Below, piece after piece: positions 14,682-17,064 of a DNA stretch of 17,064 nt. The notes beneath the pieces were generated by a model. It ran no database searches. It worked only from the letters and a program-made list of their open reading frames with translations, and was not told where the DNA came from. This stretch comes from Alphaproteobacteria bacterium (GTDB lineage Bacteria; Pseudomonadota; Alphaproteobacteria; UBA8366). Every line of letters starts with the position of its first letter. The stretch's first letter is position 1. Both the position numbers and the translations under genes were made by a program. Location of the stretch: the NCBI GenBank assembly GCA_029861675.1, contig JAOTYV010000074.1:1-17064 (forward strand), read 5' to 3'.

Positions 14682-15503
14682 CTATCCTGCCAGCTCGCGG
14701 CCGCGCCGCGCCGCCGCATCGATCGCCCGCGTCATCAGATCCTGCATCCCCGGTTCCGCCATCAGCACTTGCAGGGCCGCGAAGGTGGTGCCACCCGGGC
14801 TGGTGACGTTTTCGCGCAATTGCGCGGGCGCCTCATCGCTCTCCAGGGCGAGCTGACCGGAGCCTGCGACCGTGACCAGGGCAAGCCGTTCCGCCAGCGC
14901 CCGCGGCAGCCCGGCCGCCTCGCCCGCCTTGGCCATCGTCTCGATCAGCAAGAAGACATAGGCAGGGCCGCTGCCCGAGAGGGCGGTGACCGCATCCACC
15001 AAAGCCTCGTCATCGATGCTGACCGCTTCGCCGACCGCCGATAGCAATGCTTCGGCAAGGGCAAGCTGCGCCGTGCTCGCATTGGCGTTGGGGCACACCA
15101 CCGTTATCCCCCGCCCGATCGCCGCCGGCGTGTTCGGCATCGCCCGCACCAGCGCCGCCGTCGCGCCGAGACGTTCCTCGAAAAACCGGATCGGTGTGCC
15201 CGCCGCGATCGACAGAAACAGGGTCGAGGATTGGCAAAACCGCGCATATGCCGGCGCGACCACGTCCATGAGCTGCGGTTTCACGGCGAAAACGACGACT
15301 TCGGGATCGAGATCGGACGGCAGCGACTCGGTATCCCCGACGACATGAACCGCCGAATGCCGGCTGAACTGCGCCGCGCCCTGCGGCTCGACCACCCAGA
15401 CACCCGCCGCGGCGACACCGCTGTCGAGCCAGCCCGACAGCATGGCAGACCCCATCTTGCCGCATCCTGCGAGCAGAAGCGGCCGTTCCAGTCTTGTCGT
15501 CAT
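14682..15503 (-). CDS. proC: Pyrroline-5-carboxylate reductase
   Basis: ProC reduces 1-pyrroline-5-carboxylate to proline with NAD(P)H, the last step of proline synthesis. The 273-aa product has the Rossmann LLAGCGKMGSAML (9-22) and the central SIAAGTPIRFF. Next come RAMPNTPAAIGRGIT and the catalytic-domain signature LSGSGPAYVFLLIETMAKAG, then ENVTSPGGTTFAAL, all textbook ProC. The open frame continues far upstream, but ATG 15503 (MTTRLE) is the start because GGAG lies about 9 nt before it and the homology begins right after. It starts 14 nt after the end of ybjN on the same strand, an arrangement I recall in several alphaproteobacteria. It is probably co-transcribed with ybjN and the TetR/COQ9-like gene. 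Confidence 0.96.
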   Translation of the reverse strand: MTTRLERPLLLAGCGKMGSAMLSGWLDSGVAAAGVWVVEPQGAAQFSRHSAVHVVGDTESLPSDLDPEVVVFAVKPQLMDVVAPAYARFCQSSTLFLSIAAGTPIRFFEERLGATAALVRAMPNTPAAIGRGITVVCPNANASTAQLALAEALLSAVGEAVSIDDEALVDAVTALSGSGPAYVFLLIETMAKAGEAAGLPRALAERLALVTVAGSGQLALESDEAPAQLRENVTSPGGTTFAALQVLMAEPGMQDLMTRAIDAAARRGRELAG

Positions 15504-15517
15504 GTGATGTACTCCGA

Positions 15518-16021
15518 TCAGGCTTCGCCAACCGTCTCCATCATAGCAGAAGCCACCGCATCGGAGGGAGTGTGTCCAGCCCAAACGACGAACTGCAATG
15601 CCGGGTAAAAGCGTTCGCATTCGGCCAGGGCGATATCCACCATATCCTCGAGCAGCTCTACCGCGGGAATATTCCCGCCGCGAGTCAGGATCGTGTAGCG
15701 GTACATCGGCAACCGATCTTCCGAATTGACATCGAAATGCCCCAACCACAGCTTTTCGTTGACGAGGCAAACCAGCTCGGTCACCGGAGATCGCTTTTCT
15801 TCCGGAATCCGTGTATCGAACACGCAGGTGAAATAGAGCGCGTTGAGATCTTCGCGCCAGATGAAGAACATCCGGTAGTCGCACCACCGGCCGGTTGTTT
15901 CCACAATCAATTCATGATCACTCGATCGGTCGAACGCCCATTCGTTGGCGAGCACCACTTCCTCGAGCAGGTCGATCGGATTGAGCGCTTTCCCACCAAT
16001 GTCCGCAGGCAAAAACCTCAT
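15518..16021 (-). CDS. YbjN domain-containing protein
   Basis: The product is a 167-aa soluble protein of the YbjN family, whose E. coli member affects motility and stress responses but whose molecular role is not established. Recognisable segments are LEEVVLANEWAFDRSSDHE, TGRWCDYRMFFIWREDLNALYF, LVCLVNEKLWLGHFD, and ECERFYPALQFVVWAG. The fold is the secretion-chaperone-like type (no signal peptide, no membrane helix). ATG 16021 has GGGAG about 10 nt upstream. Its start overlaps the TGA of a possible 31-codon ORF (16018-16113). It precedes proC by 14 nt on the same strand. Confidence 0.93.
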   Translation of the reverse strand: MRFLPADIGGKALNPIDLLEEVVLANEWAFDRSSDHELIVETTGRWCDYRMFFIWREDLNALYFTCVFDTRIPEEKRSPVTELVCLVNEKLWLGHFDVNSEDRLPMYRYTILTRGGNIPAVELLEDMVDIALAECERFYPALQFVVWAGHTPSDAVASAMMETVGEA

Positions 16022-16113
16022 AGGCGCGATCTCCCAAACACTGGCAATGGTGTGAAAATGTCGACGCCGATCTTGCGGGGCACGATGCCGTCCTGTTCAA
16101 GCGCCGATTGCAT
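16018..16113 (-). CDS. Possible 31-aa small ORF overlapping the ybjN start (ATGA)
   Basis: An ATG at 16113 (minus strand) opens 31 codons ending in a TGA that overlaps the ybjN ATG in the ATGA arrangement. The peptide begins MQSALEQDGIVP and ends VFGRSRL. About two thirds of its third positions are G or C, somewhat lower than the neighbours. It has no clear Shine-Dalgarno, so it may be untranslated or a coupling leader. The family is unrecognised. Confidence 0.25.
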   Translation of the reverse strand: MQSALEQDGIVPRKIGVDIFTPLPVFGRSRL

Positions 16114-16132
16114 GAATAAATCGACATATAGT

Positions 16133-16161
16133 GGTGTTGCTGGGGTCTGAACCACAACACC
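16133..16161. repeat. Strong hairpin between ubiK and ybjN
   Basis: GGTGTTG (16133-16139) and CAACACC (16155-16161) are perfect complements. Inside them, after one bulged C, TGG (16141-16143) pairs with CCA (16152-16154), leaving an 8-nt loop. The hairpin lies about 110 bp upstream of the ybjN ATG. It could be a protein-binding site or a transcript structure for ybjN, or a terminator for ubiK; no T-tract is present. Confidence 0.4.
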
Positions 16162-16260
16162 TAGAGTGCCAGAAGAGAGTCCGCCGACGCAAGCAGAGTT
16201 TGCCGGCCACGGAAATTATTTTGCCGAGATGGTATTCGTGCGCTTCGGGGAAGGCCCTGG

Positions 16261-16290
16261 AGGCGGCTGGACACGACTTTCCGGCCGCCT
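16261..16290 (-). terminator. Hairpin downstream of ubiK
   Basis: AGGCGGC (16261-16267) pairs with GCCGCCT (16284-16290). After one mismatched pair, GGA (16269-16271) pairs with TCC (16280-16282), giving an 11-position stem with an 8-nt loop. It starts 15 nt after the ubiK stop on the minus strand, a typical terminator position. A U-tract is missing, so strength is unsure. Confidence 0.45.
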
Positions 16291-16305
16291 AATCCGATAA
16301 TCCGA

Positions 16306-16635
16306 CTACTTTGGCTTGGCCGCCGATCCACGCGGGCGCCGGGGCTTCGACGCGGCGGGCTTCTTGTCCGCGGTATTTTTCTTTTCCGCGGCGGCCAGGG
16401 CGACTTCAAGCGCAACCACCCGCTTTTCGAGGGCTTCCTGCGCCATCCGCGCCTTTTCGGCCATCGCCTTGACCGTATCGAATTCATCGCGCGGCACCAC
16501 GTCCAGATCGGACAGCACGCGTTCGAGCCGTTGCTTGAAGAGATTTTCGATTTCGACCCGCACATCGTTCAGCGTGCCGAAGGCACCGCCGGCCACACGG
16601 GCCAAATCATCGAGTATCCGGTTGTCGGTTTGCAT
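16306..16635 (-). CDS. ubiK: Ubiquinone biosynthesis accessory factor UbiK (BMFP/YqiC family)
   Basis: UbiK-family proteins are short coiled-coil factors that bind lipids and assist the cytosolic Ubi complex in aerobic ubiquinone synthesis in E. coli and Salmonella. The 109-aa product has the family's N-terminal helix (LDDLARVAGGAFGTLNDVR), followed by EIENLFKQRLERVLSDLDVVPRDEFD and a long coiled coil (about 45-85) rich in Ala, Glu and Leu. The C-terminal tail (about 85-109) is Lys/Arg/Pro/Ala-rich and low in complexity, longer than in E. coli. ATG 16635 has GAGG about 7 nt upstream. It is divergent from hldD. Membership in the family is clear; the function is by family. Confidence 0.88.
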   Translation of the reverse strand: MQTDNRILDDLARVAGGAFGTLNDVRVEIENLFKQRLERVLSDLDVVPRDEFDTVKAMAEKARMAQEALEKRVVALEVALAAAEKKNTADKKPAASKPRRPRGSAAKPK

Positions 16636-16676
16636 TGAATCCTCGCATCGTCGGCGCCGATTGGCGTGCGCCTATG

Positions 16677-16705
16677 GATATAAGCAGCGGCACCGCCGGA
16701 AACAA
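16677..16705 (-). promoter_or_regulatory. Candidate ubiK promoter
   Basis: On the minus strand, TTGTTT (16700-16705) is followed after exactly 17 bp by TATATC (16677-16682). Three and four consensus bases match, so this is only a candidate. It would give a leader of about 35 nt before the ubiK ATG. Confidence 0.25.
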
Positions 16706-16719
16706 GCGACGCGTTCGGC

Positions 16720-16749
16720 TTGCCCGTTCCCCGTAGCCTCGCCTATAAG
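16720..16749 (+). promoter_or_regulatory. Candidate hldD promoter
   Basis: TTGCCC (16720-16725) is followed after 18 bp by TATAAG (16744-16749, five of six of TATAAT). It would start transcription about 20 nt before the hldD ATG. It is a sequence match only. Confidence 0.35.
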
Positions 16750-16776
16750 GGGGCGGCTTTCCCACGGCGGATTCCA

Positions 16777-17064
16777 ATGCCCATGATCCTGGTTACCGGC
16801 GGCGCCGGATTTATCGGCTCTAACCTCGTCGCCGCCCTTGCCGAGCGCGGACACGCCGATATCGTCGTGTGCGATGTGCTCGACGATCCCGCCAAGATTG
16901 CCAACCTCGCCAAACACCCGGTCGACGAGATAATTCCGCCGGACCGGTTGTTCGAGTGGCTCGACAGCGACGGCGAGGCGGTGGCAGCGATCTTCCATAT
17001 GGGCGCGATCTCGTCGACCACCGAAACCGACATGGGCCGTCTGCTCGATAACAATCTCGGTGTC
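16777..17064 (+). CDS. hldD: ADP-L-glycero-D-manno-heptose 6-epimerase, N-terminal part (3' end outside window)
   Basis: HldD (RfaD) epimerises ADP-D-glycero-D-manno-heptose to the L-glycero form used in the LPS inner core, so the cell is Gram-negative. Only the first 96 codons lie in the window. They show the extended-SDR Rossmann start MILVTGGAGFIGSNLVAAL, an acidic residue after strand 2 (VVCDVLDD), and the HldD-typical IFHMGAISSTTETD followed by DNNLGV. These align well to E. coli IFHEGACSSTTE...DNN. ATG 16777 and ATG 16783 are both possible starts; GGCGGA upstream is a weak Shine-Dalgarno. It is divergent from ubiK. Confidence 0.93.
   Translation, partial: MPMILVTGGAGFIGSNLVAALAERGHADIVVCDVLDDPAKIANLAKHPVDEIIPPDRLFEWLDSDGEAVAAIFHMGAISSTTETDMGRLLDNNLGV

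Noticed and set aside
14115..15044. 309-codon plus-strand frame across the TetR/COQ9-like and proC genes
   Set aside because: It crosses two well-supported minus-strand genes and has a Gln/Arg/Ala-rich shadow composition.
15504..15887. N-terminal extension of proC to an ATG at 15887
   Set aside because: The extension runs through ybjN in another frame; ProC homology starts right after ATG 15503, which has its own Shine-Dalgarno.
16126..16165. tRNA-3'-end-like stretch on the minus strand (GGTTCAGACC followed by CAACACCA)
   Set aside because: A TψC-like loop can be read, but the T-stem does not pair and no acceptor or anticodon arms exist; it is a simple hairpin.

Overview
The window looks like a stretch of chromosome from a GC-rich alphaproteobacterium, most likely Rhodospirillales or a relative. 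The reasons are the protein styles (a YbjN paired with ProC, a UbiK, a TetR/COQ9-like protein, an IlvE–MarR–PetR-type cluster) and the strong G/C third-position bias. Almost everything is core housekeeping. I see no integrase, transposase, CRISPR array, tRNA or rRNA.

Left part (1-7953, + strand). The 3' end of a short-chain dehydrogenase/reductase is followed by an unusually long, AT-rich, dyad-rich gap (274-725) with one perfect DnaA-box sequence. A tight run of genes follows: uvrC (nucleotide excision repair), pgsA (phosphatidylglycerol phosphate synthesis), and the molybdenum cofactor genes mobB, moeA/glp, moaD and moaE. The junctions mobB/moeA and moeA/moaD overlap. An iron-type alcohol dehydrogenase begins 11 nt after moaE, and an EamA-type DMT transporter follows 33 nt later. 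moaD and moaE make the two subunits of molybdopterin synthase, MoeA inserts molybdate, and MobB is a GTP-binding accessory protein.

Middle part (7954-13458). chrA (chromate transporter) follows a 143-nt leader rich in inverted repeats, and a small rhodanese lies 22 nt downstream. Convergent to these, on the minus strand, is ilvE (branched-chain aminotransferase). It diverges from a MarR-family regulator, an OmpR-type response regulator and an EnvZ-like histidine kinase, an arrangement that resembles petP/petR of other alphaproteobacteria. A perfect inverted repeat sits on the start codon of the MarR gene and is a good candidate operator.

Right part (13459-17064, mostly - strand). A convergent gap is followed by csaA (tRNA-binding chaperone-like protein), a TetR/COQ9-like protein, proC (proline synthesis), ybjN and ubiK (ubiquinone biosynthesis accessory factor), all on the minus strand. 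Divergent from ubiK and cut off by the window end is hldD (heptose epimerase for LPS core).

I found no clear-cut new multi-gene system. The observations most worth a second look are non-coding or fine-scale: the dyad-rich, DnaA-box-bearing gap before uvrC; the possible structured leader of chrA; the operator/mini-ORF arrangement at the marR start; a possible 31-codon ORF overlapping ybjN by ATGA; and an iron-ADH with a replaced metal ligand attached to a molybdopterin operon.
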